Assembly (NCBI RefSeq): GCF_023746535.1
Contig: NZ_CP098747.1
Location: 750,364 to 814,363 of the forward strand
Source of the DNA: Sneathiella marina
GTDB lineage: Bacteria; Pseudomonadota; Alphaproteobacteria; Sneathiellales; Sneathiellaceae
Direction: 5' to 3'
DNA: 64,000 nucleotides
How positions within the stretch are numbered: position 1 is the stretch's first letter; each line of letters begins with the position of its first letter. The position numbers and the translations under genes were made by a program. Of the stretch, positions 51,601-60,832 are shown one piece after another. The notes beneath the pieces were generated by a model. The model was given only the letters and a program-made list of their open reading frames with translations, did no database searches and was not told the DNA's origin.

Positions 51601-52746
51601 TTAGTTGGCGGAATTCAATTCGTTGGTCAAGACATCCAGAATATTCGGAACTGCCACATCTTGTGTCGTAAATGCGTCACCAATAGCCCGCAACAGGATA
51701 AATGTAAGCTGTCCGCCGCTGACCTTTTTATCCTGACGCATATGATCCAGCAATCGATTACCCTGCCACGACAAACCGGCAATTTCAGGTACTTTTTGTG
51801 GCAGGCCGACGGCTTGGAAATGGGCATGGATGCGTTTGCCGTCCTGGCCGGAAAGCAGCCCCATTTTAATGGAAAGCTCTGCGGCCATAATCATGCCGAT
51901 GGCCACTGCCTCGCCGTGATTTAAGTTTTTTCCGTACCCCGTTTCGGCTTCCAGGGCATGACCGAAGGTATGCCCCAGGTTGAGAAGTGCCCGCACGCCG
52001 CCTTCACGTTCATCCTGTGCAACTATATTTGCTTTCGCCAGAACACTTTTTTCAACGGCCCTGATCCGCGCTGCGATGTCACCTTCAATAACAGCCGGGC
52101 CATTGACTTCAAGCCAGCTGAAAAATTCGAAATCCCCAAGCAGGCCGTATTTGACAACTTCAGCATAGCCGGCAAGCAGCTCGCGTTTTGGTAAACTGGA
52201 GAGCAGACCGACATCTGCCAATACCAGTTTCGGCTGATAGAAGGCGCCAATGAGGTTTTTACCCTGCAGCGCATTAACGCCTGTTTTACCGCCGACAGAA
52301 CTATCGACCTGAGAGAGCAATGTTGTCGGTATCTGGATAAAATCAACACCCCGCCGTAAGGTGGCGGCGGCAAAACCGGTCACGTCACCAATAACGCCCC
52401 CACCGAGGGCAATCAGGGCTTCATCGCGCTGGATCTTGGCGTCCAGCAGCTGATCCATCACTTTTTCATATGTCGCAAGACTTTTGCTGTTCTCCCCGGC
52501 GGGGAGAATAATAGAGATATGGTCAATGCCGGCCTCATTCAGGGATTTCTCCAGCTTTTCCAGATGCAGGGGAGCGACATTTTCATCGGTGAGGATTGCC
52601 GCCCGCGGACTGCGCAGGATCGGCTTCATAAATGTGCCGGCTTGTGACAGTAAATCATTCCCGATCATGACCTCATAGGAACGGTCACCGAGGCTGACGG
52701 GAACCCGGGAAATAGCGGTGGCATGCGTAGAAACAGGAATAGTCAT
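51601..52746 (-). CDS. aroB: 3-Dehydroquinate synthase
   Basis: The 381-residue enzyme has the NAD-binding GGGVIGDVTGFAA motif, KTGVNALQGKNLIGAF, and zinc-ligand histidines in LNLGHTFGHALE and LNHGEAVAIGM. It converts DAHP to 3-dehydroquinate, the second step of the shikimate pathway. Its start lies 1 bp after the aroK stop, so translation is probably coupled. Confidence 0.94.
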   Translation of the reverse strand: MTIPVSTHATAISRVPVSLGDRSYEVMIGNDLLSQAGTFMKPILRSPRAAILTDENVAPLHLEKLEKSLNEAGIDHISIILPAGENSKSLATYEKVMDQLLDAKIQRDEALIALGGGVIGDVTGFAAATLRRGVDFIQIPTTLLSQVDSSVGGKTGVNALQGKNLIGAFYQPKLVLADVGLLSSLPKRELLAGYAEVVKYGLLGDFEFFSWLEVNGPAVIEGDIAARIRAVEKSVLAKANIVAQDEREGGVRALLNLGHTFGHALEAETGYGKNLNHGEAVAIGMIMAAELSIKMGLLSGQDGKRIHAHFQAVGLPQKVPEIAGLSWQGNRLLDHMRQDKKVSGGQLTFILLRAIGDAFTTQDVAVPNILDVLTNELNSAN

Positions 52747-52747
52747 T

Positions 52748-53353
52748 TTATTGATCGCTTGCCGTCCGATTGTGTTTCGGCAGAGACGCGAGAGCCGATA
52801 CTATTTTCCCCACCACAATTTCATGGGGTCCTTCGCCGCTGTCTGCCGTAAGATCGGCCAGGCCATAAATGGGATATCTTTCATCCATCAGGTCTTTGAG
52901 AATTTTTCTCGGATTGCCTTTTTTCAAGAGCGGGCGATTATTTCGTTTCATGCAGCGCTTGTACAGAACGTCCAGTTCGGCGCGCAACCATACGGAAATC
53001 CCTTTTTCCGCAATAAGGGTGCGGGTATCTTCGTCCATATAGGCCCCTCCGCCTGTGGCCAGTACCTGGCGCGGGCCAGTCAGAAGGCGTGCTATGACTT
53101 GCCGTTCGCCTTTTCGAAACGCTTCTTCACCATGTCGTTCAAAAAACTCGGCCACGGACAGGTTAGACGCTTTTTCTATTTCAGTATCAGCATCCTTAAA
53201 AGGTAATCCCAGTTCGGTGGCCAGACGACGGCCAACAGAGCTTTTGCCCGCGCCCATCAATCCGACAAGAACGATAGACCTGTGATCCAGGTCTTCCGCC
53301 GGGTCTAGGCCGGTAGTTTTTGACATGACCTTGTCGTCACGTTGCTTACTCAT
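52748..53353 (-). CDS. aroK: Shikimate kinase
   Basis: The 201-residue protein has Walker A GLMGAGKSSVG (about 32-42), the DADTEIE substrate motif and the GGGAYMD region, all diagnostic of shikimate kinase. It phosphorylates shikimate in the aromatic pathway. A second in-frame Met at residue 10 could be the true start; neither has a strong ribosome binding site. It is the first gene of the aroK-aroB-CNNM-AEC run and is divergent from the small membrane protein gene. Confidence 0.92.
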   Translation of the reverse strand: MSKQRDDKVMSKTTGLDPAEDLDHRSIVLVGLMGAGKSSVGRRLATELGLPFKDADTEIEKASNLSVAEFFERHGEEAFRKGERQVIARLLTGPRQVLATGGGAYMDEDTRTLIAEKGISVWLRAELDVLYKRCMKRNNRPLLKKGNPRKILKDLMDERYPIYGLADLTADSGEGPHEIVVGKIVSALASLPKHNRTASDQ

Positions 53354-53546
53354 TTAATCACTTTTCTCAATACAGTTGGCGCTTGATATTGATTACTTTT
53401 GCAAGGTTGTTGATGTGTCAGAACTAACCGTGCTAATCAATAAAGCCAAATTTAAGTCATAATCGCAGTTTAACAGCTAGAATAGCAACTGTTTTGCGGG
53501 TGCAGTGTCAAGTTTTGGCATTCAACTTTGGATAAAGTGGTCGGAA

Positions 53547-53687
53547 ATGTCTAAATTCTCTCTCTTTTTGCTTTTTTTAGTGGCTGCGGCCGTCATCGGC
53601 GGTGGCGTGTTTCTTTCTGCATGGGATATCCCGGCACCAACGGCGAAGGTCGAAAAGGTTATTCCCAATGACCAATTCCCCAAGTAA
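53547..53687 (+). CDS. Small membrane protein, 46 residues
   Basis: It begins MSKFSLFLLFLVAAAVIGGG from the ATG at 53547. One hydrophobic helix (about 4-24) is followed by a short polar tail ending WDIPAPTAKVEKVIPNDQFPK in part. The tail pattern WDIPAPT..VEK..P.D.FPK looks conserved in related alphaproteobacteria as I recall it, but I cannot verify that here. It overlaps the following gene by 20 bp, suggesting translational coupling. The function is unknown. Confidence 0.7.
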   Translation: MSKFSLFLLFLVAAAVIGGGVFLSAWDIPAPTAKVEKVIPNDQFPK

Positions 53688-55482
53688 GCGCTTTTTTTCC
53701 GCTTTTGCGGCGTCCTTTTTAGGCTTGGTTATCGGCGTGGGTGTCACAATGGCCCAGGAAAAACCGCGCAGCCTGGTTCCGGACCTGAATAGTTCAAAAC
53801 AAGCCACGGGCAAAGGATTAACTGCTCCGGAAAAGCCGGCTTCGACGACATTCGGAAGTCCCGCCACAGGGAACAAAGCGGAAAATGCGGCACCTCAATC
53901 GGCCTTAATCGTGAAATCGCTGGGCGGCCTCGACGTTGCCTCGGTTGGTACATTGGATACCAGCACGGGAGGGCTTGGCCCCGGTATGTGGACAGGCACG
54001 GCGCCCGATCGTGTTGTGACCTTACTCACCTATTTGCCGGTTTCCGCCGTGTCGCCAGCCATGCAGGATTTGTACCGCAGGTTACTGCTGACGGCAGCGG
54101 TGATCCCGCGAGGTGTGGAGAATCCCACAGAATTAATGGCACTGCGTCTGTCAAAACTTCAAGAGGCCGGGCGGATCACGGATGCATCCCTGCTCGCCAG
54201 CAAAATTTCACCGACCGTGCTGACAGACGAACTTGTGACTGCCGTCGTAAACCTGCAATTCTTGCAAGGAGAAAATGAGCAGGCTTGCCGTCAGGTTAAG
54301 ATTGAAAAACCAAGAACTGCAGACAGGTTCTGGATCAAGGCAGGTATCTTCTGCGATTTACTAGATGAAAAAATTGAACAGGCGGAACTGGGAGCGGCCT
54401 TGCTTGAAGAACAAGGGGAAACCGATACCTTGTTCCTTGATCTGTTTGATCGTCTCGCCGGCGGTGACGCGGTGATGAGCGAGGCCGACTTGCTATTTTC
54501 CCCCTTGCATTATGCGATGATAAGACATGCGGGCATGACGGTGTCCTTTGAAGACGCCGAGAATTCCGGCTACGACATCGTCTGGGCGTTGGCAACGCAG
54601 GAAAATGCGCAAAAGGACCAGCGGCTTCGGGCCTCCTATCAGTCACTTGCAGTGGGCAGTTTGGGCCCGGAATTATCCCGCCAACTGATTCTGGATAAGG
54701 CACTTGACCTGCCAGCTGAAGATGAGGGGGATGATGCTGTTGCAAAAATAGCGGAGTTGTATCGACTAATCGCCAATGAAAAAGACAAAGAGGCGCTGGC
54801 GGAGCCGCTCTCATCACTTTGGGCGACGGGCTTCCAGGACGGCAGCTATCTCGCCGCGACACAATTGAGTGCCCCCTTGCTGGCGGAAATACCGGCCGCC
54901 AGCCAGAGCGACAAATTCGAAATTGACGCGGTCCGCCTGCTCCTTGCCGGCGGCGACGCCGCCTCAGCCGGAATTTGGGAGCGGGTTGCCCGCCGGGCTG
55001 CGTTGCGCGGGACTCCTGAGGAACGGCTTTCTGCCCGAAAGAGAATTGATCGGGTAGACGCCTATATGCTGATATCCGGTGCCCCCGGAATAGCCCGCTG
55101 GAACCCGGCAACATTTGACGCAACATCTTTCGTGCAAGGTGAGGATCTTGCACGGGGAGAGAATGTTGGATTATTGCTGGCGATACTGGGCGTTTTTGAT
55201 CAGGAAATTCCGGAGAATTTATGGTCGGAAGCCTTGGATCTGGGTCAGGTAACACAACCCAGATATTCAAATCTTGTTATCGAGAAAAACCTGGATCGGG
55301 CCGCGGAGGCAGGCCGCGTGGGCGAAACCATCGCGCTTTCCTTGACGGCTCTTGGAAAGAACGGTCCGTCGTCGGTTTCATTGACAACTCTATCACGCGT
55401 CCTCACGTCCCTTAAGAAAGTCGGATTGGAAAAAGAAGCGCGGGCATTGGCACTGGAAGCGGCGATCTTGAGAGACCTGTAA
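53668..55482 (+). CDS. Exported protein of unknown function, upstream of xerD
   Basis: The 604-residue protein starts at the ATG at 53668, which gives a clean Sec signal peptide ending near TMA-QE; a longer frame has an unlikely N-terminus. The rest is mostly alpha-helical with repeated Leu/Ala-rich segments, like a TPR-type or solenoid fold. No enzyme motif is seen. It lies between the small membrane protein and xerD with a 1-bp gap to xerD, so the three genes form an operon. I do not recognise the function. Confidence 0.75.
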   Translation: MTNSPSKRFFSAFAASFLGLVIGVGVTMAQEKPRSLVPDLNSSKQATGKGLTAPEKPASTTFGSPATGNKAENAAPQSALIVKSLGGLDVASVGTLDTSTGGLGPGMWTGTAPDRVVTLLTYLPVSAVSPAMQDLYRRLLLTAAVIPRGVENPTELMALRLSKLQEAGRITDASLLASKISPTVLTDELVTAVVNLQFLQGENEQACRQVKIEKPRTADRFWIKAGIFCDLLDEKIEQAELGAALLEEQGETDTLFLDLFDRLAGGDAVMSEADLLFSPLHYAMIRHAGMTVSFEDAENSGYDIVWALATQENAQKDQRLRASYQSLAVGSLGPELSRQLILDKALDLPAEDEGDDAVAKIAELYRLIANEKDKEALAEPLSSLWATGFQDGSYLAATQLSAPLLAEIPAASQSDKFEIDAVRLLLAGGDAASAGIWERVARRAALRGTPEERLSARKRIDRVDAYMLISGAPGIARWNPATFDATSFVQGEDLARGENVGLLLAILGVFDQEIPENLWSEALDLGQVTQPRYSNLVIEKNLDRAAEAGRVGETIALSLTALGKNGPSSVSLTTLSRVLTSLKKVGLEKEARALALEAAILRDL

Positions 55483-55483
55483 G

Positions 55484-56389
55484 ATGTCTTTACATCTGAT
55501 AGAAGGATTTCTGGAGATGTTGATGACCGAACGGGGTGCAGCCGCCAATACCATCGACAGCTATCGACGAGATATGGAAGAGTTCAACAGGTTCGTAACA
55601 AAAAAAGGATCGGACCTAACGTCTTGCAGCCCGTCGGATATCCAGGATTACCTTAAATCCCTGGATGCCGCGGGCCTTATGAACAGTACCCAGGCACGGC
55701 GCCTGAGTGCCATAAAGCAGTTCTTTTCGTATATGCTTGGGGATGATTTCCGTAAAGACGATCCTTCACTAAATATAGATAGCCCGAGATCGCAGCGGCG
55801 TTTGCCAAAATACCTGTCAGAGGAGGAGGTAAACCGCCTGCTTGCGGTGACAGAGGGAGCCGAACCTGAAAAATTACGCATGGCATCTCTTCTTCAACTT
55901 CTGTACGCGACTGGATTGCGGGCGACAGAGCTGGTGACCCTGCCTTACCCCGCGCTGCGCGATCAGGATCGATTTCTGATCATTCGAGGGAAAGGGAACA
56001 AGGAAAGGCTTGTCCCCGTAAATCAGTCGGCAAAAGCAGCTTTGCAAAACTATCTGGAGATTCGGCAAAGTTTTTTGCCAGAGGAAGAAACTCATTCCAA
56101 ATGGCTTTACCCGTCAAGAGGCGAAAGCGGGCATCTTACGCGGCAAAGATTTGGGCAGCTGCTAAAGGCGCTCGCGTTTGACGCTAATATTGACCCGAAA
56201 AAAGTATCCCCGCATGTGCTGCGGCATGCATTCGCCAGTCATTTGCTGGCAAATGGTGCCGATTTACGGAGTTTGCAAAAGATGCTGGGGCATTCCGATA
56301 TCTCGACGACGCAGATTTACACCCATGTGCTACAAAAGCGTTTGAGGGAGGTTGTCACGACCCATCATCCTCTCGCAGATGCAAAATAA
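55484..56389 (+). CDS. xerD: Site-specific tyrosine recombinase XerD
   Basis: The 301-residue protein has an N-terminal SAM-like core-binding domain (about 5-90) and a catalytic domain with the full residue set Arg146, Lys170, His244, Arg247, His270 and nucleophile Tyr279. The TGLRATEL, HVLRHAFASHLL and LGHSDISTTQIYTHV motifs match XerD, which with XerC resolves chromosome dimers at dif. It is near accA, a neighbourhood seen in other alphaproteobacteria. Confidence 0.92.
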   Translation: MSLHLIEGFLEMLMTERGAAANTIDSYRRDMEEFNRFVTKKGSDLTSCSPSDIQDYLKSLDAAGLMNSTQARRLSAIKQFFSYMLGDDFRKDDPSLNIDSPRSQRRLPKYLSEEEVNRLLAVTEGAEPEKLRMASLLQLLYATGLRATELVTLPYPALRDQDRFLIIRGKGNKERLVPVNQSAKAALQNYLEIRQSFLPEEETHSKWLYPSRGESGHLTRQRFGQLLKALAFDANIDPKKVSPHVLRHAFASHLLANGADLRSLQKMLGHSDISTTQIYTHVLQKRLREVVTTHHPLADAK

Positions 56390-56476
56390 ATGCGGTCAAA
56401 CCTTGACTCTAAGACGCACCTGCAGCAATTTCCTCAACAGAAAAATCAATGACTTAATTAAAGAAGGTCCTGCCTC

Positions 56477-57457
56477 ATGAGCTTTACAGTCCCAGAACCC
56501 TGCACTTCCCGCCTTAATCGTTGTGAATTGGCTGTCCCTGGATCTAGCCCTCATATGTTTGAAAAAGCAGCGAAATCAGATGCAGATGCCATTTTCCTGG
56601 ATCTTGAGGATGCCGTGGCTCCTAACGACAAGGCGCAGGCCCGCAAAAATATTATTGAGGCCCTGCATGATGTGGATTGGGGCGACAAGATTATGTCCGT
56701 GCGCATCAATGGCCTCGATACCCATTATATGTACCGCGATGTGGTCGATGTATTGGAGCAAGGCGGCGAGCGCCTTGATCTGATTATGATCCCGAAAGTT
56801 GGAACGGCTTCTGATATTTACGCGCTTGATATGATGGCAACTCAAATTGAGACTGCGATGGGCCGGAAAAAGAAAATCGGGTTCGAGCTGATAATCGAAA
56901 CCGCACTTGGTATGCAGAATATTCACGAAATCTCCGCCGCCAGTAAGCGGAACGAAAGCCTGCATTTTGGAGTTGCGGATTATGCGGCGTCGACTAAAGC
57001 CCGGACAACATCCATCGGCGGCCCCAACCCGTTATATGGCGTATTGACTGACCCGGCGGAAGATGGTTCACGGGATTTCCATTGGGGAGATATGTGGCAT
57101 TATGCCATAGCCCGCATGGTTGTCGCAGCACGCGCAAATGGATTGCGCGCAATTGACGGTCCATTTGGCGATTTTTCTGACCCGGACGGATATGTTGCCC
57201 ATGGAAACCGGGCGGCCATTCTGGGCTGTGAAGGTAAATGGGCCATCCACCCCAAACAGATCCCGCTGGCCAACGACATATTTACACCAGCCGAGGAAGA
57301 AGTCGCAAAAGCACGACGTATTCTGGAAGCCATGGAAAAAGCTGTGGCAGACGGAGCCGGCGCGGTTGCTCTGGACGGGCGCCTTATTGATATTGCGTCC
57401 ATAAAGCAGGCCGAAGCACTGGTGGTTCAGGCTGAAATAATCGCAAATCGCGGTTAA
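56477..57457 (+). CDS. L-malyl-CoA/beta-methylmalyl-CoA lyase (CitE-like)
   Basis: The 326-residue protein belongs to the HpcH/HpaI-CitE family and closely follows the Rhodobacter Mcl1 pattern: NRCELAVPGS, IFLDLEDAVAPNDK, SVRINGLDTHYMYRDVVDVLEQ, GFELIIETA and GKWAIHPKQI. Mg-binding Glu and Asp residues are in place. It should cleave malyl-CoA or methylmalyl-CoA to glyoxylate plus acetyl-CoA or propionyl-CoA. This fits propionyl-CoA metabolism via the mutase. Its start is 87 bp after xerD. Confidence 0.87.
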   Translation: MSFTVPEPCTSRLNRCELAVPGSSPHMFEKAAKSDADAIFLDLEDAVAPNDKAQARKNIIEALHDVDWGDKIMSVRINGLDTHYMYRDVVDVLEQGGERLDLIMIPKVGTASDIYALDMMATQIETAMGRKKKIGFELIIETALGMQNIHEISAASKRNESLHFGVADYAASTKARTTSIGGPNPLYGVLTDPAEDGSRDFHWGDMWHYAIARMVVAARANGLRAIDGPFGDFSDPDGYVAHGNRAAILGCEGKWAIHPKQIPLANDIFTPAEEEVAKARRILEAMEKAVADGAGAVALDGRLIDIASIKQAEALVVQAEIIANRG

Positions 57458-57481
57458 TTGGAAAACAAAATATTATTTATT

Positions 57482-57524
57482 GACCGAACGGTTCATTGAC
57501 GTAACCGTTCGGTCGACTTATTAA
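57482..57524 (+). promoter_or_regulatory. accA promoter overlapped by a 12-bp inverted repeat
   Basis: Arms GACCGAACGGTT (57482-57493) and AACCGTTCGGTC (57503-57514) are perfect complements with a 9-nt spacer. A TTGACG (57496-57501), 17 nt, TATTAA (57519-57524) promoter lies across it. Each arm is itself a near-palindrome of the type bound by TetR-family repressors. No T-run follows, so a terminator is less likely. Confidence 0.5.
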
Positions 57525-57560
57525 TCGGCTTCTGAGAAAAATGTGGAGCACTGAATTTCT

Positions 57561-58517
57561 ATGGACAATTTTCTTGATTTTGAAAAACCGATTGCTGATC
57601 TGGAAGGCAAGATTCGTGAGCTTGAAGGATTGGAAAGCGGCAGTGATATTGAGATCAATGAAGATATTGCCAAGCTGCGCCAAAAGGCAACACAGCAGCT
57701 CAAACAGACATATGCGAAACTGACACCCTGGCAGAAAACCCAGGTCGCCCGTCATGTGGATCGTCCGAAGCTGAACGAGATTACGGCAGAATTGCTTGAG
57801 GATTTTACACCCCTTGCCGGTGATCGTGCATTCGCGGATGATCATGCGATTATTGGCGGTATGGGAAGATTTCGGGGCAAAACCGTCATGGTAATCGGAA
57901 CCGAAAAAGGGAAAGATACGGAAACCCGTTTACATCATAATTTCGGGATGGCGCGACCGGAAGGATACCGTAAGGCACAACGCCTTATGAAGCTTGCGGA
58001 TCAGTTTCATATCCCGATTTTGACTTTCATTGATACATCCGGTGCGTATCCAGGTGTCGGCGCTGAAGAGCGCGGCCAGGCGGAAGCCATTGCCCGGTCA
58101 ATTGAAACCTGTCTCGATGTCCGTGTTCCATTTATTGCCTCTATAGTCGGTGAGGGAGGATCCGGAGGCGCGGTAGCGCTGGCAAGTGCCAATAAGGTTT
58201 TGATGTTTTCAAACGCCGTTTATTCGGTGATATCTCCGGAAGGCTGTGCAGCCATTCTCTGGAAAACGAGGGATAAAGCGCAAGAGGCCGCAACCGCCAT
58301 GAAATTGACGGCGCAGGATCTGTTGTCATTGAAGGTTATTGACAGGATCGTTGAAGAGCCAGTTGGCGGAGCGCAACGGGATGTACCGGCGGCGATTAAT
58401 GCCCTCGGGGATGCGATCGAAGAAGAATTACAAGAGCTTGATAAAAAAGAACCCGGGGAGCTCCGTGAAGAGCGCCGCCGGAAGTTCCTGGCTATTGGCC
58501 GGCTGGAGACAAGTTAA
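57561..58517 (+). CDS. accA: Acetyl-CoA carboxylase carboxyltransferase subunit alpha
   Basis: The 318-residue protein is the AccA subunit: FLDFEKPIADLE at the start, DDHAIIGGMGRF, FGMARPEGYRKA, FIDTSGAYPGVGAEERGQ and GEGGSGGAVALASANKVL are all conserved. With AccD it transfers CO2 from biotin-BCCP to acetyl-CoA to make malonyl-CoA. GGAG lies about 10 nt before the ATG. It is preceded by a promoter overlapped by an inverted repeat and converges on an SDR gene. Confidence 0.95.
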   Translation: MDNFLDFEKPIADLEGKIRELEGLESGSDIEINEDIAKLRQKATQQLKQTYAKLTPWQKTQVARHVDRPKLNEITAELLEDFTPLAGDRAFADDHAIIGGMGRFRGKTVMVIGTEKGKDTETRLHHNFGMARPEGYRKAQRLMKLADQFHIPILTFIDTSGAYPGVGAEERGQAEAIARSIETCLDVRVPFIASIVGEGGSGGAVALASANKVLMFSNAVYSVISPEGCAAILWKTRDKAQEAATAMKLTAQDLLSLKVIDRIVEEPVGGAQRDVPAAINALGDAIEEELQELDKKEPGELREERRRKFLAIGRLETS

Positions 58518-58526
58518 ACTGCAGCA

Positions 58527-59363
58527 TCAGCCGCCGGTAAATGCTTTCCCCAATTGTTTGACGCTTTCCTGATGAACGGACCAGTGTCGACCGCCAATCA
58601 TGCCGCCATCAACCAGTAGATCGGCGGCATTTACAAATGTTGAATCATCAGAGGCTAAAAATACTGCAGCTTTCGCGATATCTTCGGGTTGTCCGGCGCG
58701 CCGAATTGGCTGGGCATTCGATAGAACCTCTCCAGCAACAGTCGCGGTATCTTCTGCAGCTTGTCCTGTTAGGCCGAGTGCTTTACCAAAAATACCGGTA
58801 GCTATTGCGCCAGGGGAAATTGAGTTTACCCGAATATTGGATTCGCCAAGTTCCATGGCGGCACTTCTGGTTAATTGCAGAACAGATGCTTTCGCTGCAC
58901 TATACACCATGGATGTGGAGTAGCCGGCGAGGTGGCCGGCGATGCTGCCGTTATTGATAATGCTGCCATATCCTTGTGCTTTCATTATCGGGGTAACATG
59001 CTTTATGCCCAGTAGTACGCCGCCGAACAGCAGGGCCATGGCTTCCATTGCCTTGGGATAGTCAACCGTCTCGATGCTGCCAACCGGAGCGGGACCACCT
59101 GCATTATTAAACAGGCAGTCAATCTTGCCAAATTTCTGTGCCGTACTCGCCATCAGCGACGCCATGTCTTGCTCGATTGTTGCGTCTGCCTGAACAAAAT
59201 GGACGGACTCTCCGAGTTTGTCTGCTATGGCAGCCCCTTCTTCGGCTCGCCGCCCGGTGAAGATCACTGTGGCGCCTTCTTGTGCAAAGATTTTTGTGGT
59301 GCTTAAACCAATACCGCTTGTGCCACCGGTGATGATCGCTACCTTGTTGTTTAATCGTCCCAT
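58527..59363 (-). CDS. SDR family oxidoreductase
   Basis: The 278-residue protein has the classical short-chain dehydrogenase fold: TGGTSGIG for NAD(P) (about 13-20), NNAG, catalytic Ser and YSAAK (Tyr/Lys about 159-163). An Arg after the second strand (TGRRAEE) favours NADP or NAD depending on context; it is not decisive. The C-terminal extension ends with the HWSVHQESV pattern. Substrate is unknown. It converges on accA with 9 bp between them. Confidence 0.87.
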   Translation of the reverse strand: MGRLNNKVAIITGGTSGIGLSTTKIFAQEGATVIFTGRRAEEGAAIADKLGESVHFVQADATIEQDMASLMASTAQKFGKIDCLFNNAGGPAPVGSIETVDYPKAMEAMALLFGGVLLGIKHVTPIMKAQGYGSIINNGSIAGHLAGYSTSMVYSAAKASVLQLTRSAAMELGESNIRVNSISPGAIATGIFGKALGLTGQAAEDTATVAGEVLSNAQPIRRAGQPEDIAKAAVFLASDDSTFVNAADLLVDGGMIGGRHWSVHQESVKQLGKAFTGG

Positions 59364-59512
59364 AGTATGTTCTTCTTCTTAGCTGGAATAAAAATTAGCC
59401 CATATAGTACAGGTTGAATCCCGGTTACGAAATAAGCAAAATGAGATTAGTTTCCCAAATACAGAAATATGACTAAACTAGTGGAAAGTATATATGGGGG
59501 AGTGAGAGTACG

Positions 59513-60754
59513 TTGCTGTATCATAGCATTATTATCGCAGCATATGCGCTGACCGCAGGGGTCATAGCTGTTCAGGCGCCAAATTATATCAAGAATATTG
59601 ATCCTACGACCGGATATTGGGCGGCCGGTATTTTCTTCCTGGCTTGCGCCCTGCTGCATGATTTTATCATGCGCCATGTGGAACGCTCCCGTTTCCAAAG
59701 AGATTTGCTGCGCATGCGGGGCGACCTGGCGGTGGCGGAAACCGGGCTTGACCGGTTTGAGAATATTCTTGGCGGTCTTGCCGGTAAAGATGGCAATATG
59801 GACAGCTTTGCCGCCGAAATGCAGATGTTGCGCAAGCTTCTAAAGCAGTTGTCCGCCGAACAGGAGCCTCCGGAAGAAGAGCCTGAAGTCATTTTGTCGG
59901 CAGAATCAGAGGTTGGTGATAGTTTCGATTTTGGCGATGAAGAAGCTCCCGCAGCGCCAGAGACGGAAAATTCTGAAGAACAAGCAGCTGCTGCTGAGGG
60001 GATGCCGAACGATGCCGAGATCCTCGAAATAGTGCGTTCAGGCTTGCAGGAAAACAAAGTTGATTTGTATTTGCAGCCGGTTGTGCGGCTGCCGCAACGC
60101 CGCACGCTCTTCTATGAAGCATTTTCACGAATTCGAGGGCCGAAAGGCGAGGTGATTACACCGGGGCAATACCTAAAGGTGGCTGAGGGTGCCGGCCTTA
60201 TAGGCACCATTGATAATTTACTGCTGATCCGGTGTGTGCAGCTTATTCGACGGGTGCGCCAGCGGAATAGCGAAGTCGGGTTTTTTGTCAATGTCTCCGC
60301 AAGGACCCTTCGCGATACAGCGTTCTTTAAACAATTCATAGAGTTTCTCGACCAAAATAATGACCTAAAAGACAGTCTGATTTTGGAATTCGCGCAAGAA
60401 GAAGTAGATAAGGCCACGGAGACCGTCAAGAAAGGTCTGGAGACGCTGGCGGAAATGGGTTTCTCCTTCTCCATGGATCGTGTGCAACGTTTGGATATGG
60501 ATTTTCAGCAGTTGGGCGCGGCGAATTTCCGGTACTTGAAAGTTGCAGCTGCTGATTTGCTGCCCGGTGGCGCCGGATTACCAATGAATATTCACCCTGA
60601 TGATTTGAGAGAGGCATTGTTGCGGGCGGATATTGAGCTTATCGCCAGCATGATCGAGGATGAAGACACAGTCATTGGGTTACTGGATGTCGAAGTCGGA
60701 TTTGGTCAAGGCTATCTTTTTGGTATCCCGCGGCCGCCTCAAGCAGAGGGCTAG
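59513..60754 (+). CDS. TipF-like membrane protein with degenerate EAL domain
   Basis: The 413-residue protein has two N-terminal membrane segments (about 5-22 and 36-52), a coiled-coil stretch (about 58-115), an acidic Pro/Glu linker (about 116-165) and a C-terminal EAL domain (about 168-405). The EAL signature reads EAF (202-204), and the DDFGxG motif reads MDRVQR (321-326), so phosphodiesterase activity is doubtful. This layout matches Caulobacter TipF, a c-di-GMP receptor for flagellum placement. Start is TTG with GAGAG upstream; later Met codons would remove the membrane part. Confidence 0.75.
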   Translation: MLYHSIIIAAYALTAGVIAVQAPNYIKNIDPTTGYWAAGIFFLACALLHDFIMRHVERSRFQRDLLRMRGDLAVAETGLDRFENILGGLAGKDGNMDSFAAEMQMLRKLLKQLSAEQEPPEEEPEVILSAESEVGDSFDFGDEEAPAAPETENSEEQAAAAEGMPNDAEILEIVRSGLQENKVDLYLQPVVRLPQRRTLFYEAFSRIRGPKGEVITPGQYLKVAEGAGLIGTIDNLLLIRCVQLIRRVRQRNSEVGFFVNVSARTLRDTAFFKQFIEFLDQNNDLKDSLILEFAQEEVDKATETVKKGLETLAEMGFSFSMDRVQRLDMDFQQLGAANFRYLKVAAADLLPGGAGLPMNIHPDDLREALLRADIELIASMIEDEDTVIGLLDVEVGFGQGYLFGIPRPPQAEG

Positions 60755-60832
60755 CTTATAATTCACTTAAATAACTCTGCCGCTTTGTTTATAAGGCGGG
60801 ACGCATTACCTTATCCGGGATACCTGTATTAA

